Under the pieces are notes generated by a model. It was not told where the DNA came from, made no database searches, and was given only the letters and a program-made list of their open reading frames with translations. A stretch of DNA of 64,000 nucleotides, taken from NCBI RefSeq assembly GCF_002217755.1, contig NZ_BCFL01000026.1, forward strand, positions 124,001 through 188,000. Reading direction: 5' to 3'. A program made the position numbers and the translations under genes. This stretch comes from Streptomyces hyaluromycini. Its GTDB lineage: Bacteria; Actinomycetota; Actinomycetes; Streptomycetales; Streptomycetaceae. Below, piece after piece: positions 1 through 8,482 of this stretch. Each line of letters begins with the position of its first letter. Position 1 is the stretch's first letter.

Positions 1-123
1 CAACGCCCCGCGCACCCGGTTCAGTTGAGCGACCTGGGCGTCGAGGGAGTCGTCGGGCGGCGGCGTCAGATCGTGGTGGTCCAGCCAGTTCCGCAGGCCC
101 TGCCGGAACTCGTCGACCCTCAT
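1..123 (-). CDS. Acyl-CoA dehydrogenase family protein, N-terminal fragment (cut by window edge)
   Basis: Only the first 41 codons lie in the window. They begin MRVDEFRQGLRNWLDHHDL and continue with an acidic, proline-rich stretch. This resembles the N-terminal helix of actinobacterial acyl-CoA dehydrogenases, which oxidise acyl-CoA thioesters at C2-C3 using FAD. The ATG overlaps the stop of the upstream SnoaL-like gene (ATGA), so the two are translationally coupled. The pairing with a SnoaL-like protein and a nearby amidohydrolase and ABC importer suggests a catabolic operon. With so little sequence the family call is tentative; the active-site Glu and FAD motifs lie outside the window. Confidence 0.5.
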   Translation of the reverse strand, partial: MRVDEFRQGLRNWLDHHDLTPPPDDSLDAQVAQLNRVRGAL

Positions 124-536
124 GGACGCGAGCGTTCGAAGGCGTGCGGGCGGCCCGAGTCATGGGCACCGCTGCGGCGGATGAACGTCATGGCCCGGGT
201 GCGCAGCCGCCATCCCGCCGGGGTGCGGACGTAGGTGTCGTTGTAGTACCCGATGCGCATCCGGTGCTCGGTGTGCTCGACGAAGCACAGCGGCTGGGTG
301 CCGGCGGCGGTGTCGCCGTCCAGCTCGACGACCGGTGTGCCGACGAGGAAGAGGCCCTTGGGAGCGGCGGCGATCAGCGCCGGGAACTCGTCCAGCGGGT
401 AGGTGTCGCCGAACGCGCTGTAGCTGCCGTCCGGGGTGAAGACGCCGAGCACCCTGTCCACGTCCCCGCGGGTCATGGCGACCGCGTAACGGGCGAGGAG
501 CTGCTGGATTTCCATCAGGTCGTCGGTGGCACTCAA
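120..536 (-). CDS. SnoaL-like / nuclear transport factor 2-like domain protein
   Basis: A 138-residue protein with the SnoaL/NTF2-like pattern: an N-terminal helix (MEIQQLLARYAVAMTRGDVD), the FTPDGSY turn, then alternating strands ending in GWRLRTRAMTFIRR. The family is a small alpha+beta cone that holds hydrophobic substrates and includes dehydratases, isomerases and many proteins of unknown role. I chose the TTG start at 536 because GGAGG lies four bases upstream; an ATG at 515 is the alternative. The next gene starts inside this stop codon. It is divergent from the ABC importer, and the shared 156-bp intergenic region may serve both units. Substrate unknown. Confidence 0.7.
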   Translation of the reverse strand: MSATDDLMEIQQLLARYAVAMTRGDVDRVLGVFTPDGSYSAFGDTYPLDEFPALIAAAPKGLFLVGTPVVELDGDTAAGTQPLCFVEHTEHRMRIGYYNDTYVRTPAGWRLRTRAMTFIRRSGAHDSGRPHAFERSRP

Positions 537-656
537 GGGGCCTCCATGGCAACTGAGGGGAGAACGTCGTTCTCGAAAACGAGTATCACGCTTCCATGGG
601 TGGGGGGCGACGTCAACGCCGGAGGGCCGGGAAGGAACTTCCCCTTGTGTGAATGG

Positions 657-692
657 TTGATTCTCCATTAGTGAGAAGCTAGTTTCCAACCC
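657..692 (+). promoter_or_regulatory. Candidate promoter giving a leaderless importer mRNA, with overlapping palindrome
   Basis: TTGATT at 657-662 and TAGTTT at 680-685 are separated by 17 bases, and the ATG at 693 follows the -10 box by seven bases. No Shine-Dalgarno sequence precedes this ATG, so the transcript is probably leaderless. An imperfect palindrome GAAGCTAGTTTC (675-686) overlaps the -10 box and could be a TetR-type operator. Further upstream CTCGAAAACGAG is another short palindrome. All of this is read from sequence only. Confidence 0.4.
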
Positions 693-2804
693 ATGGATCA
701 GTTCCTGGCCTTCACGGTGGTGGGCCTGAGCACTGCCGCCATCTACGCCGTGATCGGTAGCGGCCTGGTGCTCACCCACACCACGGCCGGAGTCTTCAAC
801 TTCGCCCACGGCGCGGCCGGGATGCTCGCGGCCTTCGCCTACTGGCAGCTGGCCGTCGGCTGGGGCTGGCCGGTGCCCGCGGCCCTGGCCGTCGTGCTCC
901 TTGTCCTCGCCCCCGCCTTCGGCCTGCTGGCCGAGCGCGTCCTGATGCGTCCCGTACAGGCACTCGGGGAGGCCGAACGCCTCGTCATGACGGTCGCGCT
1001 CCTCACCGGATGCATCGCGCTCGCCCGCTGGGTCTGGGATCCCAACACCCCCCGCCCGCTCGCCGCGTTCCTCGCCGGCGAACCCGCCCTGCGCCTCGGA
1101 CCGGCCGTCGTCACCTGGCACCAGGCCATCACTATGGCGACCGCGCTCGCCATCGCCGGCGGCCTGTGGTTCCTGCTGCACCGCACCCGGGCCGGCACGG
1201 AGATGCGCGCCTCGGTGGACGACCGCGCCCTCGCCGGGCTGACCGGCGCCGACCCGCTGCGCGCCGGCCGGCTGGCCTGGGTGCTCGGCATCCAGCTCGC
1301 CGCCGTCGGAGGCATCCTCATCGCCCCCACCGTCGCGCTCGACGCACAGCAGCTCTCCCTGCTCATCGTCAGCGCCTACACCGCCGCCGTCTTCGGACGG
1401 CTGCGCAGCCTGCCCCTCACCTTCCTCGGCGCGGTCGTCGTGGGCCTCCTGGAGGCCTACCTCGCTGGCTACCTGCCGCAGAACGACTACCTGCCCGGCC
1501 TGCGGCTGGCCGCCCCCGCCCTGCTCCTCCTCCTGGCCCTGCTCGCCTTCCCGCACCGCCGGCTGCCCGGACGCGACCGCACCCTGGTCCGCGTACCGCT
1601 TCCCGGCAGACGCGGCGGCCTGGTCCTGGCCGGCTGCGTCCTGGCCGTCGCACTGGTGCTGGTCAGCGTGCTGACCGAGGACGAGGTCATCTCGTACGGA
1701 ACCCTCTTCCCGATCGGCGTGATCGCCCTGTCCTATGTGCCGCTCGCCGGATACGCCGGTCAGATCTCCCTCTGCCAGCTGTCCATCGCCGGTATCGGCG
1801 CGGTGGTGTGGGGACACCTCGGCGCCCACGGCGCACTGTGGGCGCTGCCGGTCGCCGTCCTCGTCGCCGCGGCCGTCGGAGCCCTGGTCGCCCTGCCCGC
1901 GCTGCGCCTGTCCGGCATCTACCTGGCGCTCGGCACCGTCGCCTTCGCCACCGTCCTCGACCGGTGGATCTTCACCCTGCCGGCCTTTCACGTCCTGGGC
2001 GTGCGCATCAGCCTGTTCGACCAGGGCTCGGTCTCCGTGGCCGGCCCCGACCTGTTCGGCCTGCGCCTCACGTCCCCGACCGACCTGGTGCTGTTCTCCG
2101 CCTTCTGCCTGGCCGTCACCTCGCTCGGCCTGGCCGCCCTGCGCCGCGGCCGGTTCGGGCGCCGCCTTGTCGCCCTGCGGGACAGCGAGGCCGCCTACGC
2201 CACCCTCGGCGGACGCCTGCTGGCCGCGAAGGTCGCGGTCTTCGCCCTCTCCGCCGGCATCGCGGGACTGGGCGGCGCGCTCTACGGCATGCAGCTGCAG
2301 ACCGTCACCGCCGACCAGTTCAGCCTCGTCGCCGGACTGCCCGTCTTCCTGATCGCGGTGGTCGGCGGCCTCGGTTCGGTCGGTACCGGCCTGTTCACCG
2401 GACTCGCGTACGTCGTGCCCGTCCAACTGCTCGACGGGCTCGGCGGCTGGGCGCAGAACCTGCCCGCCCTGCTCGTCGCCCTCGCCGGTCTGGGCTTCGC
2501 CCACAGCCCCGCCGGCGTGATCGCGCGGCTGCGCGCCCAGTGGACGCCGCTCGGCCGTGACCGGCAGCTGCTGACCGCACTGCTCGGCGTACTCGCCCTG
2601 TGCTGGGCCGTCGCCGTCCTCGTTCCGGCCGGCGGCCGGCCGGCACTCGCCGCCGCCCTGGTGGTGGCCATGGTCCTGCGCAACCGTGCCGCCGCACGAG
2701 CGGCGGCACCCGCGGACGTCCCGCCGGAGTGGTGGGGCGTACGCCGTCCGTGGCGGCCCGAGGACGGGGAGGTGCTGAGCCGTGCCACCGCTGCTGCAAG
2801 CTGA
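693..2804 (+). CDS. Branched-chain-type ABC transporter permease, LivH-LivM fusion
   Basis: A 703-residue polytopic membrane protein. Residues about 1-300 match the LivH permease (GSGLVLTHTTAGVFNFAHGA near the N-terminus). Residues about 310-620 match LivM (SYVPLAGYAGQISLCQ, then GLGGALYGMQ and VVGGLGSVGTG). The two halves are usually separate proteins; here they are joined, so one chain would form the whole membrane channel of a HAAT-family importer. A hydrophobic tail follows residue 620. The next ATPase gene starts 22 bases before this stop. Family members import branched-chain amino acids, amides, urea or, in actinobacterial catabolic clusters, aromatic or terpenoid acids; the substrate here is unknown. 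No binding-protein gene is adjacent. Confidence 0.88.
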   Translation: MDQFLAFTVVGLSTAAIYAVIGSGLVLTHTTAGVFNFAHGAAGMLAAFAYWQLAVGWGWPVPAALAVVLLVLAPAFGLLAERVLMRPVQALGEAERLVMTVALLTGCIALARWVWDPNTPRPLAAFLAGEPALRLGPAVVTWHQAITMATALAIAGGLWFLLHRTRAGTEMRASVDDRALAGLTGADPLRAGRLAWVLGIQLAAVGGILIAPTVALDAQQLSLLIVSAYTAAVFGRLRSLPLTFLGAVVVGLLEAYLAGYLPQNDYLPGLRLAAPALLLLLALLAFPHRRLPGRDRTLVRVPLPGRRGGLVLAGCVLAVALVLVSVLTEDEVISYGTLFPIGVIALSYVPLAGYAGQISLCQLSIAGIGAVVWGHLGAHGALWALPVAVLVAAAVGALVALPALRLSGIYLALGTVAFATVLDRWIFTLPAFHVLGVRISLFDQGSVSVAGPDLFGLRLTSPTDLVLFSAFCLAVTSLGLAALRRGRFGRRLVALRDSEAAYATLGGRLLAAKVAVFALSAGIAGLGGALYGMQLQTVTADQFSLVAGLPVFLIAVVGGLGSVGTGLFTGLAYVVPVQLLDGLGGWAQNLPALLVALAGLGFAHSPAGVIARLRAQWTPLGRDRQLLTALLGVLALCWAVAVLVPAGGRPALAAALVVAMVLRNRAAARAAAPADVPPEWWGVRRPWRPEDGEVLSRATAAAS

Positions 2805-3495
2805 CGGGATCACCGTCGCGTTCGGCGGGCGGCGGGCCCTGGACCGGGTGTCGCTGGCCGCCGAGCCCGGCCGGGTCACCGGCCTGATCGGCCCCAACGG
2901 GGCCGGGAAGAGCACGCTGTTCGACACCGTCTCCGGGCTCCGCCGCCCGCAGACCGGCCGGGTACGGCTCGACGGCCGCGACATCACCCGCGAGGGCCCC
3001 GCCCGCCGGGCCCGGCGCGGTCTGTCCCGGACCTTCCAGCACCTCGAACTCTTCGGCCGGCTCTCCGTCCGCGACAACCTCCTCGTCGCCGCGGAACTCG
3101 GACCCCGACGCCGCCACGCGGCCCGTACCGCGGACGAGGTCCTTGACCGCCTCGGCCTGGCCGACACGGCCCAGGCCCCCGCGGACGCCCTGCCCACCGG
3201 CATCGCCCGCCTCGTCGAGGTCGGCCGCGCCCTCGTCCAGAGCCCCCGCGTCCTGCTCCTCGACGAACCCGCGGCCGGACAGGACGCCGAGGAGACCGAG
3301 CGCTTCGCCGACCTGCTGCGCTCCCTGGCGGCCGAGGGCACGGCGGTCGTCCTGGTCGAACACGACATGAGCCTGGTCATGGCCGTCTGCGACGACGTGT
3401 ACGTCCTCGACCTCGGCCAGGTCGTGGCCTGCGGCCCGCCGGCCGAGATCCAGCAGGACGAGACCGTCCTCGCCGCCTACCTGGGGGAACCATGA
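2782..3495 (+). CDS. LivG-type ABC transporter ATP-binding protein
   Basis: A 237-residue ATPase. Walker A is GPNGAGKS (residues 37-44), followed by the LivG-type Q-loop region RGLSRTFQHLELF. The signature segment is LPTGIARLVEVGRAL in place of the classical LSGGQ, as is usual in this subfamily, and Walker B is VLLLDEP. It powers import through the adjacent fused permease. The GTG start lies inside the permease gene and the stop overlaps the next ATPase (ATGA), so permease, LivG and LivF are translationally coupled. Cytoplasmic, membrane-associated. Confidence 0.88.
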   Translation: MPPLLQADGITVAFGGRRALDRVSLAAEPGRVTGLIGPNGAGKSTLFDTVSGLRRPQTGRVRLDGRDITREGPARRARRGLSRTFQHLELFGRLSVRDNLLVAAELGPRRRHAARTADEVLDRLGLADTAQAPADALPTGIARLVEVGRALVQSPRVLLLDEPAAGQDAEETERFADLLRSLAAEGTAVVLVEHDMSLVMAVCDDVYVLDLGQVVACGPPAEIQQDETVLAAYLGEP

Positions 3496-4211
3496 CGGTG
3501 AACGACAGCCCGCTGCTGGAACTCCGCGGCGTCCGCGCCGCCTACCACGGCATCACCGTGCTGCACGGCGTGGACCTGACCGTCGCCGCGGGCCAGGTGG
3601 TGGCACTTCTGGGACCCAACGGCGCCGGCAAGACCACCGTCCTGAAGGCCGCCGCCGGACTGCACCCTCCCAGCGCCGGGCAGCTGCTGATGGGCGGCCG
3701 GGACGTCACCGGGATCCGTCCCGGCCGCCTCGCGCGCGCCGGGGTCTGCCTGATCCCGGAGGGCCGCGGCGTCTTCCCCAACCTCTCCGTCCGCGACAAC
3801 CTGCTGATGATGACCTTCTGCGGCCGCGGCCGGGAGGAGATCGAGGAGACCGCGTACGACCGCTTCCCCGTCCTCGCGGCACGCCGCACCCAGCAGGCGG
3901 GCACCCTCTCCGGCGGCGAGCAGCAGATGCTCGCCCTCGCCCGCGGCCTGGTGACCGACCCCGCCGTGCTCCTCCTCGACGAACTCTCCATGGGACTCGC
4001 CCCGCTGGTCGTCGCCGAGCTGTACGAACTGGTCGCCGAGATCGCCCGGCAGGGCGTCGCGGTGCTGGTCGTGGAGCAGTTCGCCGCCGCCGTACTGAAG
4101 ATCGCCGACCATGCCGCAGTCCTCGTCCGTGGCCGGATCCAGTGGCAGGGGCACCCCGACAGCTCCCTGCAGGCCGAACTGTCCTCCTACTACCTGGGGA
4201 GCCCCACATGA
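3492..4211 (+). CDS. LivF-type ABC transporter ATP-binding protein
   Basis: A 239-residue ATPase with Walker A GPNGAGKT (41-48), the LivF-typical CLIPEGRGVFPNLSVRDNL block, signature LSGGEQQ and Walker B VLLLDELSMGL. It is the second nucleotide-binding subunit of the importer. The start overlaps the LivG stop and its own stop overlaps the next ATG at 4208 (ATGA). The product set is therefore one fused permease, two ATPases and two small accessory proteins. Confidence 0.88.
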   Translation: MTVNDSPLLELRGVRAAYHGITVLHGVDLTVAAGQVVALLGPNGAGKTTVLKAAAGLHPPSAGQLLMGGRDVTGIRPGRLARAGVCLIPEGRGVFPNLSVRDNLLMMTFCGRGREEIEETAYDRFPVLAARRTQQAGTLSGGEQQMLALARGLVTDPAVLLLDELSMGLAPLVVAELYELVAEIARQGVAVLVVEQFAAAVLKIADHAAVLVRGRIQWQGHPDSSLQAELSSYYLGSPT

Positions 4212-4633
4212 CGTCGACCCCGCTACCGGCCTCGCGGGCGGACCGGTTCGTCCGCGAACTCGCCGAACTGAAGATCCCCGACCCCGCCGCGGCCCGCACC
4301 GCCCTCTGGCGCCGGCTCGGCGGACTGCTCATGACCGCGGGCCTGGTACTCGGTGCCCTCGCATTCCCCCTCGCCCACGCCACGGACAGCTCGCTCGCGC
4401 AGGGCGACGCGCTCGCCCTCGGCCTCGGCGGCGTCACGGCCGCCGTGGTGGGCGGCGCGCTCTTCCTCCGCTATTCACTCACCGACTTCCTGCGCTTCTG
4501 GCTCGCCCGGCAGTCCTACGACCTGGACCGGCTGGGGGAGCGCCTCAGCGACCCCGCCGTGGCCGCGAAGACGGTCAACTCACCAGCACCAGAAGGAGAA
4601 CCGCGCAATGGCGCTGCCCCCTCGCCCAGGTGA
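4208..4633 (+). CDS. Small membrane protein with two transmembrane helices, unknown function
   Basis: A 141-residue protein, start ATG overlapping the LivF stop. Two hydrophobic segments are visible: about residues 38-60 (LLMTAGLVLGALAFPLAHA) and about 72-95 (ALALGLGGVTAAVVGGALFL). A charged N-terminus precedes them and a charged C-terminus (RLGERLSDPAVAAK) follows. No enzyme motif was recognised. Its position between the importer ATPases and the amidohydrolase suggests an accessory membrane role in the same uptake or catabolic unit, perhaps replacing the absent binding protein, but that is inference. Confidence 0.6.
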   Translation: MTSTPLPASRADRFVRELAELKIPDPAAARTALWRRLGGLLMTAGLVLGALAFPLAHATDSSLAQGDALALGLGGVTAAVVGGALFLRYSLTDFLRFWLARQSYDLDRLGERLSDPAVAAKTVNSPAPEGEPRNGAAPSPR

Positions 4634-4916
4634 CCAGCTCGCCTCCGCCACCTCCGCCACCCGGGTCATCGTCATCCGGGCCCCGGCCGATGCGGCGGCA
4701 CCGATCGAGTGCGGCGGCGTCCCGATGATCCCGGCCCAGGGCGCGCCCGCCGCACCGACCGGCGACGAGCCGTCCGGAACGCTGATCGGAAAACGCTACG
4801 TCGACGCCACCGACAGCCTCGAACTCCTTTGCACCGCCTCCGGAGCAGGCGACCTCACCTACGGCGGACAGCCGTTGCAGATCAAGGCGCCCAAGGCGCT
4901 GCCCGCCTCGGACTGA
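4608..4916 (+). CDS. Small hypothetical protein
   Basis: A 102-residue soluble-looking protein. I chose ATG 4608 because GAAGGAGAA precedes it. It overlaps the end of the preceding membrane-protein gene by 26 bases in another frame. Visible features are CGGVPMIP, GTLIGKRYVD and LELLCTASGAGDLTYGG, with two cysteines, which recalls a small beta-rich domain. I do not recognise the family. Co-transcription with the importer and amidohydrolase is likely from spacing. Confidence 0.5.
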   Translation: MALPPRPGDQLASATSATRVIVIRAPADAAAPIECGGVPMIPAQGAPAAPTGDEPSGTLIGKRYVDATDSLELLCTASGAGDLTYGGQPLQIKAPKALPASD

Positions 4917-4937
4917 CCCAAGCCCCAAGGAGCCCCC

Positions 4938-6236
4938 ATGAACCGTGACGACATGATCCTCATCAGCGTCGACGACCACATCATCGAGCCGCCCGACCTG
5001 TTCGCGAACCACCTGCCGGACCGCTACAAGAAGGACGCCCCGCGCCTGGTCCACCGCGAGGACGGCAGCGACGTGTGGCAGTTCCGGGACAACAGCGTGG
5101 GCAACGCCGCGCTCAACGCGGTCGCCGGCCGCCCCAAGGAGGAGTACGGCATGGACCCGCAGGGCCTGGACGAGATCAGGCCCGGCTGTTACGACGTCGA
5201 CGAGCGGGTCGCCGACATGAACGCCGGCGGCGTCCTCGCCCAGATGAACTTCCCCTCCTTCCCCGGCTTCTCCGCCCGCCTGTTCGCCACCGAGGACTCC
5301 GACTTCTCGCTCGCCCTGGTCCGCGCCTACAACGACTGGCACATCGACGAGTGGTGCGCCGCCCATCCCGGCCGGTTCATCCCGATGGCCCTGCCCGCCA
5401 TCTGGGACGCCGAACTGTGCGCCCAGGAGATCCGCCGGGTCGCCGACAAGGGCTGCCACTCGCTCACCTTCCCCGAGAACCCGGTCCCGCTCGGCTACCC
5501 CAGCTTCCACACCGAGTACTGGGACCCGGTATGGCGTGCCCTGACCGACTGCGGCACCGTGATGAACCTGCACATCGGCTCCTCCGGTCGGCTCGCCGTC
5601 ACCGCCCCCGACGCTCCGCCGGACGTGATGATCACCCTCCAGCCCATCAACCTCGTCCAGGCCGCCGCCGACCTGATGTGGTCCCGGGTGCTCAAGGAGT
5701 ACCCCACCATCAAGATCGCGCTGTCGGAGGGCGGCACCGGCTGGATCCCGTACTTCCTGGAACGGCTCGACCGCACCTACGAGATGCACGCCACGTGGAC
5801 CCTCCAGGACTTCGGCGGCAAGCTGCCCTCGGAGGTCTTCCGCGAGCACTTCCTCACCTGCTTCATCAGCGACCCGGTCGGGGTACGGCTGCGCAACGAG
5901 ATCGGCATCGACAACATCTGCTGGGAGGCCGACTACCCGCACAGCGACTCCATGTGGCCGAACGCGCCGGAGCAGCTGCACGAGGTGCTCACCGCCTACT
6001 CCGTGACGGACGACGAGACCGACAAGATGACCCACGGGAACGCGATGCGCTGGTACTCGTTCGACCCGTTCGCCCACATCCCGCGCGCCCAGGCCACCGT
6101 CGGCGCCCTGCGCAGGGCGGCCGAGGGACACGACGTGTCCGTCAAGTCCCGCAGCCGCCAGGTCATCGCCCCCGCGGACAAGCTCGCCACCTACCGCAAG
6201 AAGGCCCAGGCGGCACTGGCGGCCGCCGAGCAGTGA
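4938..6236 (+). CDS. Amidohydrolase family 2 (metal-dependent hydrolase)
   Basis: A 432-residue protein of the amidohydrolase-2 TIM-barrel family, which includes decarboxylases and lactone or amide hydrolases. The N-terminal metal motif reads SVDDHIIEPPDLF, a D-x-H form rather than H-x-H. Other family blocks are RVADMNAGGVLAQMNFPSF, MNLHIGSSG and WEADYPHSDSMWPNAPE near residue 330. Start ATG 4938 follows AAGGAG at good spacing. It is the last gene of the importer unit. Members with this DHIIEPP pattern occur in actinobacterial catabolic clusters with acyl-CoA dehydrogenases, matching the divergent genes here. Substrate unknown. Confidence 0.85.
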   Translation: MNRDDMILISVDDHIIEPPDLFANHLPDRYKKDAPRLVHREDGSDVWQFRDNSVGNAALNAVAGRPKEEYGMDPQGLDEIRPGCYDVDERVADMNAGGVLAQMNFPSFPGFSARLFATEDSDFSLALVRAYNDWHIDEWCAAHPGRFIPMALPAIWDAELCAQEIRRVADKGCHSLTFPENPVPLGYPSFHTEYWDPVWRALTDCGTVMNLHIGSSGRLAVTAPDAPPDVMITLQPINLVQAAADLMWSRVLKEYPTIKIALSEGGTGWIPYFLERLDRTYEMHATWTLQDFGGKLPSEVFREHFLTCFISDPVGVRLRNEIGIDNICWEADYPHSDSMWPNAPEQLHEVLTAYSVTDDETDKMTHGNAMRWYSFDPFAHIPRAQATVGALRRAAEGHDVSVKSRSRQVIAPADKLATYRKKAQAALAAAEQ

Positions 6237-6264
6237 GACGGGGCTGACAACCGGGAGGGCCGGG

Positions 6265-6414
6265 TCGGTCTCCCCTGCTGGTGTCCTCGATCAGCAGTCG
6301 CCCGGCCTGCTGCCCCATCACGGTGGCAGGCCGTCCGACCGAGGCGAGCCGCACGACGGCGGAAGCCGCGAAGCCGATGTCGTCGCAGCCGACCAGCACG
6401 GTGTCGCAAGACAC
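6265..6414 (-). pseudogene. Remnant of a LacI-family regulator (C-terminal effector domain)
   Basis: On the minus strand a short reading frame gives TVLVGCDDIGFAASAVVRLA, then SVGRPATVMGQQAGRLLIED. This matches the end of LacI/PurR-type sensor domains (V-x-G-x-D-D-I, Q-x-x-x-x-G-x-x-A). No DNA-binding domain and no upstream portion is present: only about 50 residues survive in the 298-bp gap between two plus-strand genes. I read it as a deletion remnant. Confidence 0.6.
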
Positions 6415-6534
6415 CCACCCTCAGCACCTTGATCCCCGACGGTCGCCTCACAGACACGGGTGCCGACGGGGCTGTCAGTGCAGGCATATAGAGTCCCGCC
6501 CGAGACTCGCGCGTGTGCTGGAGAAGGAGTCCTG

Positions 6535-7572
6535 TTGGCGAGAACCACACCACCTCGGCCTGTCGACATCGCGTCGGTGTTCCCGGAGCTGGCTCCACTG
6601 GCACGGCAGGCCGTGCGCCTTCATCCACGCCCTGGTGAGCCGACCGTCCACGAGAGTTCCGTCGGCGGCCCGCTGCTGTGGCCGGCCGACGACGAGTGGC
6701 CGGTCTGCACGAAGGAGCACCACCACTACGGCGACCTCCCTGTCTCCCTTGACGATGTCCGTCAAAGCCGGGCGCTGCTCGAAGCAGCCTGGTTGCGTCC
6801 TCGCGCTCCCCGCGAGGACCTCCTCAGCCCCGACCAACGGGCGTACCTCGACGAACTCGACACAGGGCATCCACCACACCCCGGGCCCAATGCGCTGCTC
6901 CCCGTCGCCCAGCTCTACCTGCGCGACATACCCGGGCTGGCCGGCCCCGAGGGAACGGACCTGCTTCAGGTGCTGTGGTGCCCCCTGGATCACGACGAGG
7001 GGATGCCCGCAGCCCACCTCGTCTGGCGGGACTCCGGGAGCGTCGGCAAGCTGCTCGCCGATCCGCCGGAACCGGTCGATGTGGATCACTACGGAAACTA
7101 CGTTCCCGAGCCGTGCGTGCTCCAGCCCGAAGTCGTGACCGAGTACCCCGCGCCCCACGAGTTGCCCGAGGAACTCGCGCAGCGCCTGAACGACTGGGGA
7201 CGCGAGCAGTGGGCCGAGGAAGACCCGGCCGAGGAGTTCAGCCCCGGCAGCGCCTACTACCAGTACGAGCACTCCGTCGCGCCCGGGTGGAAAGTCGGCG
7301 GCTGGGGCCCGTGGAGCTTCTGCGACCCCTGGCCCATGCACTGCGATGTCTGTAAGGCCACGTACCGGCCGCTGCTCACCGTGAGCTCCGGAGAATGGGA
7401 CGGCGGGAGCGGCAGCTGGATCCCCCTCGAAGACCGGGAGGAACCTTCGGCGCCGGTCGGGCTGCGCAAACCGTCGGACCCGCCGATGGTGCAGATCGGG
7501 CGCGGATACAACATGCAGATCTACGTCTGCCCCGCGTCCTTCGATCACCCGCACCTCGAGAACATGCAGTGA
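6535..7572 (+). CDS. YwqG/DUF1963-like protein
   Basis: A 345-residue protein with the YwqG/DUF1963 pattern: GGPLLWPADDEWPVC near the N-terminus, LLPVAQLYLRDIP, KVGGWGPWSFCDP and a late IGRGYNMQIYVCP strand. The family is widespread and functionally uncharacterised; it forms beta-sandwich repeats. A CDVC pair at about 270 and other cysteines could bind metal. The start is uncertain: TTG 6535 is preceded by GAAGGAG at seven bases, whereas ATG 6460 has no ribosome site. No operon partner; the next gene has its own promoter region. Confidence 0.65.
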   Translation: MARTTPPRPVDIASVFPELAPLARQAVRLHPRPGEPTVHESSVGGPLLWPADDEWPVCTKEHHHYGDLPVSLDDVRQSRALLEAAWLRPRAPREDLLSPDQRAYLDELDTGHPPHPGPNALLPVAQLYLRDIPGLAGPEGTDLLQVLWCPLDHDEGMPAAHLVWRDSGSVGKLLADPPEPVDVDHYGNYVPEPCVLQPEVVTEYPAPHELPEELAQRLNDWGREQWAEEDPAEEFSPGSAYYQYEHSVAPGWKVGGWGPWSFCDPWPMHCDVCKATYRPLLTVSSGEWDGGSGSWIPLEDREEPSAPVGLRKPSDPPMVQIGRGYNMQIYVCPASFDHPHLENMQ

Positions 7573-7640
7573 GTCCGGGGTCCCGCACCAGCCCGGCTCA
7601 AGCGGCGTCCCTGCTGTGAGCTGGGTCATAGCCTGAATTC

Positions 7641-7660
7641 GAGGGGCCCCTCATGTTAGC
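7641..7660 (+). promoter_or_regulatory. Candidate TetR operator, site 1
   Basis: GAGGGGCCCCTC is a perfect 12-bp palindrome followed by ATGTT, ten bases before the TetR start codon at 7669. The same block, GAGGGG-NN-CCTCATGTT, recurs twice upstream of the secreted-peptide gene (9550 and 9587). Three copies of one unusual motif around one regulator point to its binding site and to autoregulation. Confidence 0.6.
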
Positions 7661-7668
7661 GTGGATGC

Positions 7669-8373
7669 ATGAGCCAGCAGCACGTCCTGTCCACGCCCCA
7701 GGCGTCGGCCAAGCCGTTGCGCCGCGACGCGCAGCGCAACAGGGACGCGATCGTGGCCGCCGCCCGCAAGGCCTTCGCCGAGCAGGGGCTGGACGCGTCC
7801 CTGGAGGGTGTTGCCCGTGAGGCGGGCGTCGCGATCGGGACGCTCTACCGGCACTTCCCCCGCAGACTCGACCTGGTCGAAGAGCTTTTCACCGCGAAGT
7901 TCACGGAACTGCTGGCCGCGTCCGAAGAGGCTGCGGCCATGGACGACGCCTGGGAAGGGTTCTGCCACTACCTGGAAAAGCTCTGTCAGCTGCAGGCCTG
8001 CGACCGTGCCTTCAACGATCTGGTCTCGGCCCGGCTGCCGCTGCACGCGCTCGGCAGGGGAATGTTCGAGCGCGCGGGAGAACGGGCCGCTCAGCTCTTC
8101 CGCAACGCCCAGGAGAAGGGCGTCCTCCGTGAGGATGTCACCCCGGAGGACCTCGCTTTCGTCATCTGGTCCCAGGCCGGGATCATCCAGGCCACACGTG
8201 CCGTCGCCCCCAACGCCTGGCGCCGCCACCTTCACCTGATGCTCGACGCCTTCCGCGCCCAGTGTGCCCACGAGCTGCCGGAACCGCCGCTGACCCCCCA
8301 GCAGGTCGACCAGACCCTCACCACTCTCGAGTGCCCCGAAGAGGAATGCCGCGAGTGCCACGAGGAGGCATGA
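7669..8373 (+). CDS. TetR/AcrR family transcriptional regulator
   Basis: A 234-residue regulator. The N-terminal helix-turn-helix is clear at about residues 20-68: IVAAARKAFAEQGLDASLEG, then VAREAGVAIGTLYRHFPRR. The C-terminal ligand domain is typical in length, with a divergent end carrying CPEEECRECHEEA, three cysteines that could sense metal or redox state. A palindrome repeated elsewhere lies directly upstream, so it probably represses itself and the secreted-peptide gene at 9081-9434. A 12-bp stem terminator follows. Ligand unknown. Confidence 0.88.
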   Translation: MSQQHVLSTPQASAKPLRRDAQRNRDAIVAAARKAFAEQGLDASLEGVAREAGVAIGTLYRHFPRRLDLVEELFTAKFTELLAASEEAAAMDDAWEGFCHYLEKLCQLQACDRAFNDLVSARLPLHALGRGMFERAGERAAQLFRNAQEKGVLREDVTPEDLAFVIWSQAGIIQATRAVAPNAWRRHLHLMLDAFRAQCAHELPEPPLTPQQVDQTLTTLECPEEECRECHEEA

Positions 8374-8413
8374 GCCGCGGCAGGTGAGGTCGCCCGGCGA
8401 CAGGACACACAGG

Positions 8414-8443
8414 GAGCCCGGTGCCGCAGTCGGCACCGGGCTC
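8414..8443 (+). terminator. Strong hairpin terminator between convergent genes
   Basis: GAGCCCGGTGCC, a six-base loop, then GGCACCGGGCTC form a perfect 12-bp stem. It lies between the convergent TetR gene and SsgA-like gene and could serve both strands. There is no long T-run, as is common in Streptomyces. Confidence 0.75.
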
Positions 8444-8482
8444 ACTCGGACCCGCATGGGTGTCGCCGTCCAGCTGAGGCGT

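Noticed and set aside
561..3380. Very long minus-strand frame opposite the ABC importer genes
   Set aside because: It is the antisense shadow of genes with strong third-position G+C bias; residue content is Arg/Gly/Gln rich with no domain, and only its last part (120-536) is a real gene.
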